From Paucilactobacillus kaifaensis (lineage in GTDB: Bacteria > Bacillota > Bacilli > Lactobacillales > Lactobacillaceae): DNA of 64,000 nucleotides. Of the stretch, positions 32,554 through 42,074 are shown piece by piece. The stretch is from assembly GCF_005405145.1 (NCBI RefSeq), contig NZ_BJDM01000001.1:291094-355093 (forward strand), written 5' to 3'. The stretch's first letter is position 1; each line of letters opens with the position of its first letter. A model generated the notes under the pieces. That model saw nothing but the letters and a program-made list of their open reading frames with translations, was not told where the DNA came from and did no database searches. The translations under genes were made by a program, and so were the position numbers.

Positions 32554-33718
32554 ACTTGTTGTATGCAGCCGTGAACAAATCAACAATATCTTGTTGATTA
32601 CCAATTCTTGGATTTGAACCTGCGTTACCATCTCGTAATGCGTTCTTGGCTAGTAGTTCAAAATCTTCTGGTTTAGCACCTAATTCTTTAACAGTTCTGA
32701 TGCCAACCTGTTTTGAAATTCGTTCCAATGCATCAATTGCTTTTTGTGCGGCATCCCAAACATTTAGCCCATCAATGTTTTCGCCCATGAAGCGAGCAAT
32801 ATCAGCGAATCGCTCTGGCGCAGAGATCATATTCCATTTCTCAACAGTTGGCATTAATGCTGCACAACATTCGCCGTGTGGAGCATCATATTGACCACCT
32901 AATTGATGTGCCATGGCATGAACATAACCTAGATCAGCATTATTAAATGCCATTCCAGCTAATAGTGATGCCTCAGCCATCTTAGTCCGTGCCTCGACGT
33001 TATGACCATCAGCGTAAGCTTGTGGTAAATACTTACTGATCAGTTTGATGCCTTGGATTGCCTGGGCATCGGTGATGTCGTTGCGGTGGGTAGAAACATA
33101 AGATTCAACACAGTGTGTTAAAGCGTCCATTCCCGTAGCAGCAGTCATTCCCTTAGGAACTTCCAGCATTAACAATGGATCGTTAAATGAAACTAGTGGA
33201 ACGTTACGCCAAGAAATAACAACAAATTTTAATTTAGTTTCTTCATTAGTGATTACGGTATGTCGAGTAATTTCACTAGCAGTACCGGCAGTTGTGTTAA
33301 CCGCTAGCAGTGGTGGCAATGGATTAGCAAGAGTGTCAATACCAGCTAGTTTAGTGATATCATCACCATTTGTCAGTACAATACCAATCCCTTTGGCACA
33401 ATCATGTGATGAGCCACCACCAACGGAAATGATACTGTCACAACCGTTATCTAGGTAAACTTTTTTACCCTCTTGAACATTTCTAACCTTGGGATTTGGT
33501 TCAACATTGTCGTAAAAAACATAGTCAACGCTAGCAGCTTTTAGTGAAGCTTCAGTTTGTTTGACAGGCCCGTTTTCCATATTGCGTAAAAAATTATCGG
33601 TCACAATCAACGGTTTATGCATACCTAAAATTTTAGCACGATCACCAATTTTTTTAATTACGCCAGGTCCGAAAAAGTTAACGTTGGGCATCATGAAATC
33701 TGTATTGGGTTCTACCAT
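32552..33718 (-). CDS. dhaT: Iron-containing alcohol dehydrogenase, 1,3-propanediol dehydrogenase type
   Basis: A 388-residue group III alcohol dehydrogenase. NADH-binding is shown by GGGSSHDCAKG near residue 95; metal ligands by TGMDALTHCVE near 190 and AMAHQLGGQYDAPHG near 262 (His ligands). The N-terminal PNVNFFGPGVIKKIGDRAKILGM and overall sequence closely resemble lactobacillus 1,3-propanediol dehydrogenase, which reduces 3-hydroxypropionaldehyde from glycerol and regenerates NAD. No glycerol dehydratase is in this window, so aldehyde or lactaldehyde reduction is also possible. ATG after GGAGGAATTTATT. Confidence 0.87.
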   Translation of the reverse strand: MVEPNTDFMMPNVNFFGPGVIKKIGDRAKILGMHKPLIVTDNFLRNMENGPVKQTEASLKAASVDYVFYDNVEPNPKVRNVQEGKKVYLDNGCDSIISVGGGSSHDCAKGIGIVLTNGDDITKLAGIDTLANPLPPLLAVNTTAGTASEITRHTVITNEETKLKFVVISWRNVPLVSFNDPLLMLEVPKGMTAATGMDALTHCVESYVSTHRNDITDAQAIQGIKLISKYLPQAYADGHNVEARTKMAEASLLAGMAFNNADLGYVHAMAHQLGGQYDAPHGECCAALMPTVEKWNMISAPERFADIARFMGENIDGLNVWDAAQKAIDALERISKQVGIRTVKELGAKPEDFELLAKNALRDGNAGSNPRIGNQQDIVDLFTAAYNK

Positions 33719-34073
33719 AATAAATTCCTCCATGAAATTAAAGAGTTTGAAAAATAATTCACAATTAGAATCAAAAAAATAAATTTCGGAGATTTATTTT
33801 AACTAATTGATCTTATTTTTCTTGTTCGTTTCATATTGTAAATGTATCGATTACATTTTTCAAGTCTTTTATTATCAAGGAATAAGTAAGCCTGACTTGT
33901 ATTTAATAACCAAACTGTAAATGATTTACTGACGATTAAAACTGAAATACAATTTAATTGTGCACTGCTACACGTTTTCAATTGCATTCCAAAAATTTAA
34001 TTGAAAATACCCGGGCTCAGCTAAATGTGCTAAACTGGGATTATTAAAATTTTATGAGGGAGATCGCAGGACG
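33719..34073. other. Divergent intergenic region
   Basis: About 355 AT-rich bases between the divergent dehydrogenase and symporter genes. It holds an inverted repeat TGTAA-N9-TTACA at 33837-33855 that could be an operator for either gene. No convincing small gene or repeat-family element is seen. Confidence 0.4.
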
Positions 34074-35348
34074 ATGAAACATTATCGCTTTACACGGCTT
34101 AGCTTAGGCTGGCAAATCGTGATTGGCTTAGTTTTAGGAATTATAGCTGGAGGAATTTTTTATCATAATAATGCTGCCATCACGGTAATGCAAAATTTGG
34201 GTACGATGTTCATTAGTTTGATTCAAATGATTGTATTACCGATTGTAGTTTCGTGCTTAACGGTTGGGATTGCCAATATGGGCGATATTCATAAACTTGG
34301 TCGAATTGGCGGTAAAACGTTAATTTACTTTGAAGTTATGACCACGATTGCTATTGCTTTAGGTTTAATTGTTGGGAATATAACTCACCCGGGAACTTTT
34401 ATTGATATTCATCAACTTAAAAGTACAGATATATCTCAGTATGTGACAACAGCAAAGTCTGCATCCCACACTGGTATTTGGTCAACAATTATGGGAATTA
34501 TTCCGACCAATTTTTTCAAATCACTAGCAGCAGGGGATATGATGCCTGTTATTTTCTTCTCAGTTTTCTTTGGTTTGGGAACAGCTGCAATTGGTAAGCG
34601 AGGCCAAATTATTATCGATTTTTTGCAGGCCGTTTCTGAAGTAATGTTCAAGGTGACAAACTGGGTCATGAAGTTTGCACCAATTGGTGTGTTTGGTTTG
34701 ATTGGAATGACAGTTGGTGAAATGGGTTTTAGTGCCTTAGCACCGTTGGGCCTGTTTGTTATTATTGCATATGCCACGATGATTATATTTGTGGTAGGGG
34801 TTATGGGCATCGTTGCTCGCATATTTGGGTTTAAATTTTGGACGTTAATGAATGTTATTAAAGATGAAATTGGAATTGCATTTTCGACCGCTAGTTCGGA
34901 GGGTACATTGCCACGCTTGATTGATAAAATGCAAAAGTATGGTGTTAGCAAGGGAATTGTTTCATTTGTTATTCCAACTGGTTATACGTTTAACTTGGAT
35001 GGGTCAGCAATTTATCAGTCATTAGCAGCGCTATTTTTAGCACAAGCATATGGTATCCATTTGGCATTGGCTCATCAGATTACATTATTGGTAGTTTTGA
35101 TGATTACATCCAAAGGGATGGCAGGAGTACCCGGGGCATCATTTGTTGTCTTGTTAGCCACAGTTTCAACGATTGGCGTGCCGATGTCTGGACTAACCTT
35201 TATTGCAGGGATTGATCGGTTTGTTGATATGGGACGCACGGCGGTCAACGTGGTTGGGAATTCTCTGGCCACGATGGTAATTGGTAAGTCTGAAAATGAG
35301 TTTGATGAAGAACAAAATGCGAAGTATTTGGCTGAATTAAAGTCATAA
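34074..35348 (+). CDS. Dicarboxylate/amino acid:cation symporter (DAACS, GltP/DctA type)
   Basis: A 424-residue membrane transporter with about eight transmembrane helices and two re-entrant loops. The serine-rich loop STASSEGTLPRLIDKM lies near residue 265 and the hallmark FVIPTGYTFNLDGSAIYQSLA near residue 300; GVPGASFVVLLATVSTIGVP follows. It takes up glutamate, aspartate or C4-dicarboxylates with protons or sodium; which cannot be told. ATG after GAGGGAGATCGCAGG. pepF starts 15 bases later, so the two probably form an operon linking transport and peptide use. Confidence 0.92.
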   Translation: MKHYRFTRLSLGWQIVIGLVLGIIAGGIFYHNNAAITVMQNLGTMFISLIQMIVLPIVVSCLTVGIANMGDIHKLGRIGGKTLIYFEVMTTIAIALGLIVGNITHPGTFIDIHQLKSTDISQYVTTAKSASHTGIWSTIMGIIPTNFFKSLAAGDMMPVIFFSVFFGLGTAAIGKRGQIIIDFLQAVSEVMFKVTNWVMKFAPIGVFGLIGMTVGEMGFSALAPLGLFVIIAYATMIIFVVGVMGIVARIFGFKFWTLMNVIKDEIGIAFSTASSEGTLPRLIDKMQKYGVSKGIVSFVIPTGYTFNLDGSAIYQSLAALFLAQAYGIHLALAHQITLLVVLMITSKGMAGVPGASFVVLLATVSTIGVPMSGLTFIAGIDRFVDMGRTAVNVVGNSLATMVIGKSENEFDEEQNAKYLAELKS

Positions 35349-35363
35349 AGGAGCGTGAACTAG

Positions 35364-37178
35364 TTGGCAACAGAAAAATTATTACCGCGTGATCAAGTGC
35401 CTGAGCAGTTAAAATGGAACTTGAAGTTGTTGTTTGAATCTGATGAAGCAATGAAAGCTGCATTACAAAAGACGTTGCAACGAGTAGCTGAGTTTACGCA
35501 ATTAAGCGGTCATGTTGGGAGTAGTGCTGCCAATTTGCTGGCAGCATTACAGTCCGACAAGTTGATCAATGAAGAGTTAGAACGTGAATATGTATATGGT
35601 TTTTTACGTCGTGATAGTGATACAACAAAGGGACAAGCAGCAAGTCTATACGGTGAGGTAGCCAATGCATTGAGCCAAGTTAGTGCTAAAATGGCTTTTC
35701 TGGAACCGGAAATTGTAGCAATCGACGAAACTGAATTAGTCCAATACTTGGCTGACGAGCCTAAATTGGGTGAATTTAAGTTTATGCTGACAAAAATTCG
35801 TCAACAAAAAGCACATATTTTATCAGATAAAGAAGAGCAGTTGTTGGGTAGGGCAAACAAATCATTAGATGCCGCCGATGATATTTACAACACACTTAAT
35901 GATGCAGATTTAGATTTTGGAATGGTTCATGATGACAATGGCAATGGCAATGAGGTTCCATTGACACATGGAAATCGTAGTCAATTCACTGAATCACAGA
36001 ATCGCGATGTTCGTCGGGAGGCTACGTTAGCATATGAAAAACCATATCATAACCTACGGAATACATTTGCCCAGACATTAAATAGTTTTATCAGTTCACA
36101 AAATATGCAAGCTGAGGTTCGACATTATCAGAGTGGACGTGAAGCAGCGTTGAGTGGTGAACAAATTCCTGAAAGTGTTTATGACACGCTGGTTAAAAGT
36201 GTGAATGAACATCTACCGCTGCTTCATCGTTGGTATGCTTTAAAGAAAAAAGTGCTCCATCTTGATCCATTTTATAAATATGACATTAATGTCCCGTTGG
36301 CTGGTCAAGATTTATTAAAAACTACGTTTGAACAGGGAAAGGAAATGACCCTGGACGCGTTATCAGTTTTAGGTCCGGATTATGTTGCAGGGTTAAAACA
36401 TGAGTTTAATGAACGCTGGATTGATGCTGCTGAAAATAAGGGTAAGCGCTCTGGTGGCTATCAGGTTAGCGTTTATACTGCCAACCCGTTTATCTTGTTA
36501 AACTGGACGGATAAGCTTTACAGTACGTATGTGCTAGCGCATGAATCAGGTCATGCAATGCATAGCTATTTCTCACAACAAAACCAGCCATCAGAATATG
36601 CGGATGCACCAATTTTCTTAGCTGAGGTTGCCTCAACGTTTAATGAAAATATATTGACAGATTACTTATTAGAAAAGTATGCGAATGATAAGCAAGCGTT
36701 AATTTTCATTTTAGAGCAATCGATTTCTGGTTTTGTCGGAACGATTTATCGACAAACCCAATTTGCGGAATTTGAGCATCAGGCATATCAAGCAGAGCAA
36801 AATGGTCAGACACTTACAGCTGATTATTTAGATCAAATAAATGGTGAGCTGGTCAATAAATATTATGGCCCGGCGGTGACGGAATCTGGCACGATAACAC
36901 AAAGTTGGGCTTATGTTCCTCATTTTTATATGAATTACTACGTTTACCAGTACGCGACATCATGGGCAGCCGCAACCGCGTTGTCTCAGGGAGTTTGGCA
37001 ACATGATGATCATGCACTAGAAAATTACCACAAGTTTCTAAGCGCAGGTGGTTCAGACTACCCCATCGAAATCTTAAAACAAGCAGGAGTAGACATGACA
37101 AATGATCAGTACCTAGTGAGAGCATTTGGGGTGTTTGAAAAGAGATTGAATGAGATTGAAAAATTATTAAGAGCGTGA
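35364..37178 (+). CDS. pepF: Oligoendopeptidase F
   Basis: A 604-residue cytoplasmic M3B zinc metallopeptidase that trims imported oligopeptides. The zinc motif is in LAHESGHAMHSYFS near residue 390, with the third ligand Glu in IFLAEVASTFNE about 26 residues on. The TTG start lies ten bases after GGAG. Normal length for PepF. Its stop TGA is inside AGAGCGTGACC, the left end of a repeat-family palindrome, so the element probably provided the gene's last codons. Confidence 0.95.
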   Translation: MATEKLLPRDQVPEQLKWNLKLLFESDEAMKAALQKTLQRVAEFTQLSGHVGSSAANLLAALQSDKLINEELEREYVYGFLRRDSDTTKGQAASLYGEVANALSQVSAKMAFLEPEIVAIDETELVQYLADEPKLGEFKFMLTKIRQQKAHILSDKEEQLLGRANKSLDAADDIYNTLNDADLDFGMVHDDNGNGNEVPLTHGNRSQFTESQNRDVRREATLAYEKPYHNLRNTFAQTLNSFISSQNMQAEVRHYQSGREAALSGEQIPESVYDTLVKSVNEHLPLLHRWYALKKKVLHLDPFYKYDINVPLAGQDLLKTTFEQGKEMTLDALSVLGPDYVAGLKHEFNERWIDAAENKGKRSGGYQVSVYTANPFILLNWTDKLYSTYVLAHESGHAMHSYFSQQNQPSEYADAPIFLAEVASTFNENILTDYLLEKYANDKQALIFILEQSISGFVGTIYRQTQFAEFEHQAYQAEQNGQTLTADYLDQINGELVNKYYGPAVTESGTITQSWAYVPHFYMNYYVYQYATSWAAATALSQGVWQHDDHALENYHKFLSAGGSDYPIEILKQAGVDMTNDQYLVRAFGVFEKRLNEIEKLLRA

Positions 37179-37312
37179 CCAACCGCGATTAGAAGTCGTA
37201 GTATAACGTAAAAAAACTAGTTACATGGGTGTGAACTGTGCACCCATGTAACTAGTTTTTTTGGGTTATACGGAGACTTCTGCGGTTGGTAAACGCGTTT
37301 CGGCAATAAAAA
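37169..37312 (+). repeat. Palindromic repeat at the pepF 3' end
   Basis: Left end AGAGCGTGACCAACCGCG overlaps the pepF stop. Right end CGCGGTTGG...AAACGCGTTTCGG. The core AAAAACTAGTTACATGGGTG / CACCCATGTAACTAGTTTTT (37210-37262) is a perfect terminator hairpin followed by seven T. Confidence 0.9.
37210..37262 (+). terminator. Terminator of pepF inside the repeat
   Basis: A hairpin of about 21 bp with a nine-base loop and a terminal T run of seven. Confidence 0.9.
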
Positions 37313-37492
37313 TGGAAAGGTGGATATTAAATCAAGAGAGTTTGGATCGTTTTTGGGTTATACGGAGACTTCTGCGGTTGGTAAACGCGTTTCGGCAATA
37401 AAAATGGAAAGGTGCATATTAAATCAAGAGAGTTTGGACCATTTTTGGGTTATACGGAGACTTCTACGGTTGGTAAACGCGTTTCAACAATC
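37263..37492 (+). repeat. Two and a half tandem copies of a 92-base unit
   Basis: The unit begins GGGTTATACGGAGACTTC and recurs at 37263, 37355 and 37447. The first two copies differ at only a few bases; the third stops after AAACGCGTTTC. Each unit contains the right half of the adjoining palindrome plus about 40 bases of flank, so it arose by tandem duplication across the element's right border. Confidence 0.9.
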
Positions 37493-37562
37493 ACTGTAAT
37501 TAAAATCAAATCAGGTTAATAAAAATGTGCAAGAAAAAAGGCCTTAGTTAATCAACCAAAGT

Positions 37563-38015
37563 CTAACTTTCAATCTGTTTGTCTTCAAAATCTAATCCAC
37601 GTCGTTCCACACTAGTCGTAAACACAATTTGCGTACTTGTTTTACCATATCGTTGCAGACCATTTACAAAATTATCTAAGGCGGCTGTAGTTTCAAATAC
37701 GACTTCAAGTAGTTCAGAATAATCTCCAGTAACACAGTTGCATTCTAATACGTTTGGAATGGAACTGACATATGGATAAAATTCTTTTTTTTGTGTTGGT
37801 TCTAGCTGCAATCGAATAAATGCTTTAACATGATATGACAACTTTTCATAGTTAACGGTCGTTTGATAGTTGGCAATTACGCCTTGTTTTTCAAGCCGGT
37901 TAATCCGAGCGGCGATGGCGGGAGAAGAAATAAAACACTGTTCTGATAGTGTTTTTAAAGAAACACGGGCATTTTTTTGTAATGCGTTCAAAATTTTACG
38001 ATCAATTTGGTCCAT
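37563..38015 (-). CDS. Lrp/AsnC family transcriptional regulator
   Basis: A 150-residue feast/famine regulator. The N-terminal helix-turn-helix is KILNALQKNARVSLKTLSEQ followed by SSPAIAARINRLEKQGVI. The C-terminal RAM/AsnC ligand domain includes VLECNCVTGDYSELLEV near residue 92. It should bind an amino acid and act as a dimer or octamer. ATG after AGGAGTGGTTAG. Its target is unknown; it is upstream of no obvious operon, though a PuuD-like amidase lies next to it on the same strand. Confidence 0.92.
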   Translation of the reverse strand: MDQIDRKILNALQKNARVSLKTLSEQCFISSPAIAARINRLEKQGVIANYQTTVNYEKLSYHVKAFIRLQLEPTQKKEFYPYVSSIPNVLECNCVTGDYSELLEVVFETTAALDNFVNGLQRYGKTSTQIVFTTSVERRGLDFEDKQIES

Positions 38016-38075
38016 CTAACCACTCCTTTTTTTCTTTGATCTATTTTACCACGGTAATGGTGAACAAAATAATTA

Positions 38076-38125
38076 AAATCTCCTACATTGAAGGATAATT
38101 TAAACCTTTCAGTGTAGGAGATTAT
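38076..38125 (-). terminator. Terminator of the PuuD-like gene
   Basis: AATCTCCTACA / TGTAGGAGATT stem with inner TTGAA/TTTCA pairing and a T run on the minus strand. Confidence 0.75.
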
Positions 38126-38129
38126 TTAC

Positions 38130-38879
38130 TTAAGCTGTTTGAATGCTTGAGAGTCCACTAACATTATTACTACGTTCAATGAAGTTAGCGAACAGAGCCT
38201 GGGATTCCTGATTATGTTTAAACATATTTTCAGGATGCCATTGAACTCCTAGAATCTGGGTATTTAACTTAGATTCCACGGCTTCGATGACACCGTCATC
38301 TGATTTAGCAACAGTCTGCAGCGAAGGAGCAAGCTGATGGAGTGCTTGGTGATGACGCGAGTTGACATAACTTCTTTCGCCAATCAGTGATGACAACATA
38401 CTACCACTTTGAATATTAACGTGATGGGTTGGCAAATTACCTGGAGCCTGTTGGTTGTGTTTTAATTTTGCTTGAGGATCTTCTGATAAATCTTGATACA
38501 AAGTACCACCTAGAGCGACATTTATGACTTGCATCCCACGACAAATACCCATGACAGGTTTCCCTGCTTTGATTGCTGCCTTTAGTAATGCAATCTCAAA
38601 CAGATCTCGTTTACGATAAGTTTCACCGAGATTATAATGCGGTTCTTCATTGAAGAAGGTTGGGTCAATGTCAAAGCCTCCCAACATTAATAAACCGTCA
38701 AATAAATCAACATAACTAGGTGCGTCTTCTGGATCAATCGAAGGCAAGATAATTGGAATTCCACCGGATTTAGTGACTGCTTGAATAGCTGGATCTGGTG
38801 CGAATTCTGCGTTTCTTTCATTAATGATATTCGTAGCTTCCGTAAACGTGTCGGCTGGCATTGCAATCCTTGGTTTCAT
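38130..38879 (-). CDS. Gamma-glutamyl-gamma-aminobutyrate hydrolase family (PuuD-like) amidase
   Basis: A 249-residue class I glutamine-amidotransferase-like hydrolase. The nucleophile elbow is MGICRGMQVINV near residue 114, and the catalytic His-Glu pair is in GVQWHPEN near residue 222. The early LLMLGGFDIDPTFF block is typical of the PuuD/peptidase C26 group, which releases glutamate from gamma-glutamyl compounds. ATG after GGGAGGATTACATAC is chosen over a longer upstream frame. No polyamine genes are nearby. Confidence 0.9.
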   Translation of the reverse strand: MKPRIAMPADTFTEATNIINERNAEFAPDPAIQAVTKSGGIPIILPSIDPEDAPSYVDLFDGLLMLGGFDIDPTFFNEEPHYNLGETYRKRDLFEIALLKAAIKAGKPVMGICRGMQVINVALGGTLYQDLSEDPQAKLKHNQQAPGNLPTHHVNIQSGSMLSSLIGERSYVNSRHHQALHQLAPSLQTVAKSDDGVIEAVESKLNTQILGVQWHPENMFKHNQESQALFANFIERSNNVSGLSSIQTA

Positions 38880-39063
38880 GTATGTAATCCTCCCGTAATT
38901 AAACTGAGCGCAATATGTAAAGTCTGAATTGGAGAAATTGTATGCTAAAACCAAATTATTGTCAATAAAAATGGCTGTTCTCTGGTAATTACACGAACAA
39001 TCTTTTACTTTTTGGTTAAATAGCACTACAGTAGGAGCGTAAATAAATTTAGGGGATGGAAAA

Positions 39064-39300
39064 ATGACAACACGCCAATTAGCACAACAGATTTTAAATG
39101 TGATTGATGTAGATTATCAGATTACTGAGCGTAGTAACGAACTTGATATTGAAATTGAACAAGAAAAAGTTGATCGTCGCCCCAGTGACGAAGTTAAAAC
39201 AGAGATCGAAAGAGAGTTTGGTAAAACAGATCTAAACTACAATGTTAGTGCAGAAAATTTGTCAGTTACTGATAAATTAAAATTAACCGTTCAAAAATAA
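39064..39300 (+). CDS. Hypothetical protein, 78 aa
   Basis: Not recognised. A small acidic, charged protein (about one third Asp, Glu, Lys and Arg) without membrane segments, starting TTRQLAQQILNVIDVDYQI. A good GGGGATGG ribosome site stands just before the ATG and a promoter-like TACAGTAGGAGCG region upstream. Monocistronic between a divergent amidase and a MarR gene. Confidence 0.6.
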   Translation: MTTRQLAQQILNVIDVDYQITERSNELDIEIEQEKVDRRPSDEVKTEIEREFGKTDLNYNVSAENLSVTDKLKLTVQK

Positions 39301-39427
39301 TACCCAAATATTAAAAAATGTTAAAGTTTTGTCCATTATAGATATTTATTATCCAATTCGCTTGAATTTTATTAATAAACCAGTAGAGTTAAAGGGGTTT
39401 TATTTTTAATAAAGGGGATTTAAAAAT

Positions 39428-39910
39428 ATGGACGAAGAAAATCAATTGTTTGATGCATTTATTAAATCGTATTTGTACTCACTTAAATACTTGCAAGACT
39501 TTATTTCCGCACCGGCGGCAGAGTACGGTATTTCGTTTGATCAATTTTTGATAATGCGTGAGGTTAGCGAGGCAAAAGGGGAAATCACTTTAATGAATGT
39601 AGCAGAATCACATCGAGTATCACGATCTGCTATTTCACGTCAAATAAGTGGTCTACTTGGTAAAAAATATGTATTGCAACAAATTGATCCTCATGATCGT
39701 CGCCGTAAAATTTTAGAGCTAACTGCTGACGGTAAAAAAGTGGAAGCCAAACTAATGGAAGTTGGTTTGGCTCGCGCCCGAAAATGGATCGAAATTTTTG
39801 GTGTGGAAAAATTGGGAAAAGTTTTGGAATTTATTAAAGAATTTACGCAAGAGGTTGTTACTAAAGAGCCTAGCTACTTCGCCGAACGTAGTGGTGAACA
39901 TAAGGATTAA
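39428..39910 (+). CDS. MarR family transcriptional regulator
   Basis: A 160-residue winged-helix repressor. The DNA-binding core is LMNVAESHRVSRSAISRQISGLLGKKYV with the wing DPHDRRRKILELTADGKK, the MarR hallmark. N- and C-terminal helices form the dimer. ATG after AAAGGGGATTTAAAAAT. The ligand and targets are unknown; it is not next to an efflux gene. Confidence 0.93.
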   Translation: MDEENQLFDAFIKSYLYSLKYLQDFISAPAAEYGISFDQFLIMREVSEAKGEITLMNVAESHRVSRSAISRQISGLLGKKYVLQQIDPHDRRRKILELTADGKKVEAKLMEVGLARARKWIEIFGVEKLGKVLEFIKEFTQEVVTKEPSYFAERSGEHKD

Positions 39911-39911
39911 C

Positions 39912-39962
39912 AAAATAGAGATAGTTTGGATTCATAATCTATGAGTCCAAACTATCTCTATT
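39912..39962 (+). terminator. Terminator after the MarR gene
   Basis: AATAGAGATAGTTTGGA / TCCAAACTATCTCTATT hairpin with a 15-base loop. Confidence 0.8.
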
Positions 39963-39995
39963 ATCATTAATTAGGGTAATTTATTTTTTTGGATG

Positions 39996-40520
39996 TTACT
40001 GAAGCAATAATTGATAAGCGAATCTTTTGGCTGAACCAGCATGCATGTAAATAATTCCACGATAATCAAAGCCATTTGTAGTGATCACATGCTGCATGCC
40101 GAGATTATCCGGATGAGTGTCGATTCGAACATCATGGTAGCCGAGTGTTCTAGAAACGGTTAACAGCCCTGAAATTAATTTTTCAGATAAATGCTGGCCA
40201 CGAAATTCACTTGATAGTGCAATTCGATGGATGGCGGTGTAGCGTGCTTCGATTCCATTTAGCCATGAACCATCTTCAATTTTTAAATAATTTAAATCAA
40301 TTCCCTGCCATAAAGCAGCTGTTCCAGCAATTTTACCATCGATGATTAAGACATAGGTAATTTCATTTTTAACATCATCAGCTAAATTTTGGTCAGATGG
40401 ATAACCATCTTGCCACTGATCGACACCTTGTTTTTTGAGATACGCTTTAGCATCAGCAATGATTTTTTTAATTTCTGGTAAATCTTCGTTAGTTGCCTGA
40501 CGGATATAAGTTACAGACAT
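39996..40520 (-). CDS. GNAT family N-acetyltransferase
   Basis: A 174-residue GNAT. The opening VTYIRQATNEDLPEIKKII is typical, and the acetyl-CoA motif is IHRIALSSEFRGQHLSEKLI near residue 96, with R-G-Q-H-L-S replacing RGxGxG. RIDTHPDNLGMQHVITTNGFDYRGIIY is motif B. ATG seven bases after AAGGAAG is chosen over an upstream frame. Substrate unknown. Confidence 0.87.
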   Translation of the reverse strand: MSVTYIRQATNEDLPEIKKIIADAKAYLKKQGVDQWQDGYPSDQNLADDVKNEITYVLIIDGKIAGTAALWQGIDLNYLKIEDGSWLNGIEARYTAIHRIALSSEFRGQHLSEKLISGLLTVSRTLGYHDVRIDTHPDNLGMQHVITTNGFDYRGIIYMHAGSAKRFAYQLLLQ

Positions 40521-40645
40521 AAAAACACTTCCTTTTCTTACAGCAATGTGAAAGATTATAGCGCATTTTTTATGTCGAATCAATGCGATGGATATAAATG
40601 GTATTTCAAAGATAAGTTGACTATAATTAGCCTAAAGATGAATAT

Positions 40646-40700
40646 GTTCGAAACGGCCTAACTTAACGTATAACAGTTAACTGTTTCAGTTCACACTTTT
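40646..40700 (+). repeat. Possible short repeat-family element
   Basis: TTCGAAACGGCCTAACTTAACG at the left and CAGTTCACACTTTT at the right resemble the family's GAAACGTG and TTCACACTCT ends. A small palindrome AACAGTTAACTGTT lies inside. Confidence 0.35.
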
Positions 40701-40719
40701 TAAATAATAGGAGGTCAAT

Positions 40720-41367
40720 ATGAAAATATTAGTAATTGGTGCCCACGGTAATGTGGGACAAAAATTAATTCGTATTTTAAGTGCTCAAGGCGATCAGGTA
40801 TTAGCCGGTGTGCGTGATCCAGCACAGTTGGCAGATTTACATGATGAAAATATTATTCCAACTAAATTTGACTTAGAACAACTACCTGACACATTAGCGC
40901 AAAAAATGATTGGAATCGATGCGATTGTATTTACAGCCGGGTCAGGTGGTAAAACAGGCGCCGATAAGACAATGCTTGTTGACTTGGATGGCGCTGTAAA
41001 AAGTATGCAAGCGGCACAAATTGCTGGGGTGCAGCGTTTTGTGATTGTAAGTGCGTTATATACTGATGATCGGCAGAAATGGGTTGGCGATATGCGTCCA
41101 TATTATGCAGCAAAATACTATGCGGATCAGTGGTTAATAAATCAAACAAACTTAAACTATACAATTGTTCGACCAGGTGGATTAACTAATGATGCTGGTA
41201 CTGGGCTAGTTCAAATTGATGCAGAACAAGATGTTGCTGGTAGTGTTGCACGTGAAGATGTGGCTAAAGTAGTTGCTGCTTCATTACACAATAGTAAAAC
41301 GGCAAAACGAGTTTTCAATCTAATTAGCGGTGAAAAATCAATTGATGAGGCACTAAATGAATTATAA
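40720..41367 (+). CDS. NAD(P)-binding SDR-like oxidoreductase (NmrA/YwnB type)
   Basis: A 215-residue atypical short-chain dehydrogenase. The nucleotide motif VIGAHGNVGQKLIRIL lies at residue 5, IDAIVFTAGSGG near 70, and YYAAKYYADQWL near 128 occupies the place of YxxxK. Such proteins resemble biliverdin/flavin reductases and NAD-dependent epimerases; the substrate is unknown. ATG after AGGAGGTCAAT. Confidence 0.87.
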   Translation: MKILVIGAHGNVGQKLIRILSAQGDQVLAGVRDPAQLADLHDENIIPTKFDLEQLPDTLAQKMIGIDAIVFTAGSGGKTGADKTMLVDLDGAVKSMQAAQIAGVQRFVIVSALYTDDRQKWVGDMRPYYAAKYYADQWLINQTNLNYTIVRPGGLTNDAGTGLVQIDAEQDVAGSVAREDVAKVVAASLHNSKTAKRVFNLISGEKSIDEALNEL

Positions 41368-41440
41368 CGTGTACAGTTTCACTAGATTTAATGGTACAAT
41401 GTAGTTATTAAATTGCATGTTGTGAAGGGATGATTAATTT

Positions 41441-41920
41441 ATGGATCAAGTCTATGAAAACATTTTAGTACCAGTTGATAGTTCACAAGAAGCAAAGTTA
41501 GCGTTAGAAAAAGCCGTAGCAGTTGCCAAGCGAAATAATGCGCATATTGATTTATTAAATGTGCTTGATACGCGATCAGTAACCTATAATTATGCAGGGA
41601 TGTCTGATGGTAGTATTACGTATCAGTTAGTTAATGAGTCAAAAGAATATTTAAATCGACTTGTTGAGCATTTACGCTCCACTGATAGTTTTACGAATGT
41701 TGATATTCATATTCGGTTAGGCAATCCTAAGACTGTTATCGCATACGACTTTCCAAAGGATCATAAGCTTGATTTGATCATGATGGGTGCTAGTGGCCTA
41801 TCAACGATGCAGCGAGCTGTGATGGGGTCAGTGACATCATTTGTTAATCGTAATGCAATTGTGGACGTTTTGGTTGTTCGCACAACGGTTCAAAACGAAA
41901 AGATTGAAGATAAAAAGTAA
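41441..41920 (+). CDS. Universal stress protein (UspA family)
   Basis: A 159-residue Usp. It opens ENILVPVDSSQEAKLALEKAV and has the ATP-binding pattern GASGLSTMQRAVMGSVTSFV near residue 116 (G-x2-G-x9-G-S). Expected to form dimers and bind ATP under stress. ATG after GAAGGGATGATTAATTT. It follows the SDR gene by 73 bases, possibly in one transcript, and has its own terminator. Confidence 0.93.
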   Translation: MDQVYENILVPVDSSQEAKLALEKAVAVAKRNNAHIDLLNVLDTRSVTYNYAGMSDGSITYQLVNESKEYLNRLVEHLRSTDSFTNVDIHIRLGNPKTVIAYDFPKDHKLDLIMMGASGLSTMQRAVMGSVTSFVNRNAIVDVLVVRTTVQNEKIEDKK

Positions 41921-41958
41921 AGCGCAAATAAACGCGTCTAGGGACATTAGTGTACTGT

Positions 41959-42016
41959 AAATGAAGTGGTCAAACATGGTTAAAGTACAATCATGTTTGA
42001 CCACTTCATTTCTTTT
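41959..42016 (+). terminator. Terminator after the Usp gene
   Basis: AATGAAGTGGTCAAACATG / CATGTTTGACCACTTCATT, a 19-bp stem followed by TCTTTTGCC. Confidence 0.85.
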
Positions 42017-42074
42017 GCCTTTTTCTGCTATTTCAGATATGATATCAGTATCTTGAAATGGAGGGATATTTATT

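Noticed and set aside
37263..37492. Regular direct repeats, considered as a CRISPR array
   Set aside because: The unit is 92 bases and conserved throughout, with no short repeat/variable spacer pattern and no cas genes. It is a plain tandem duplication.
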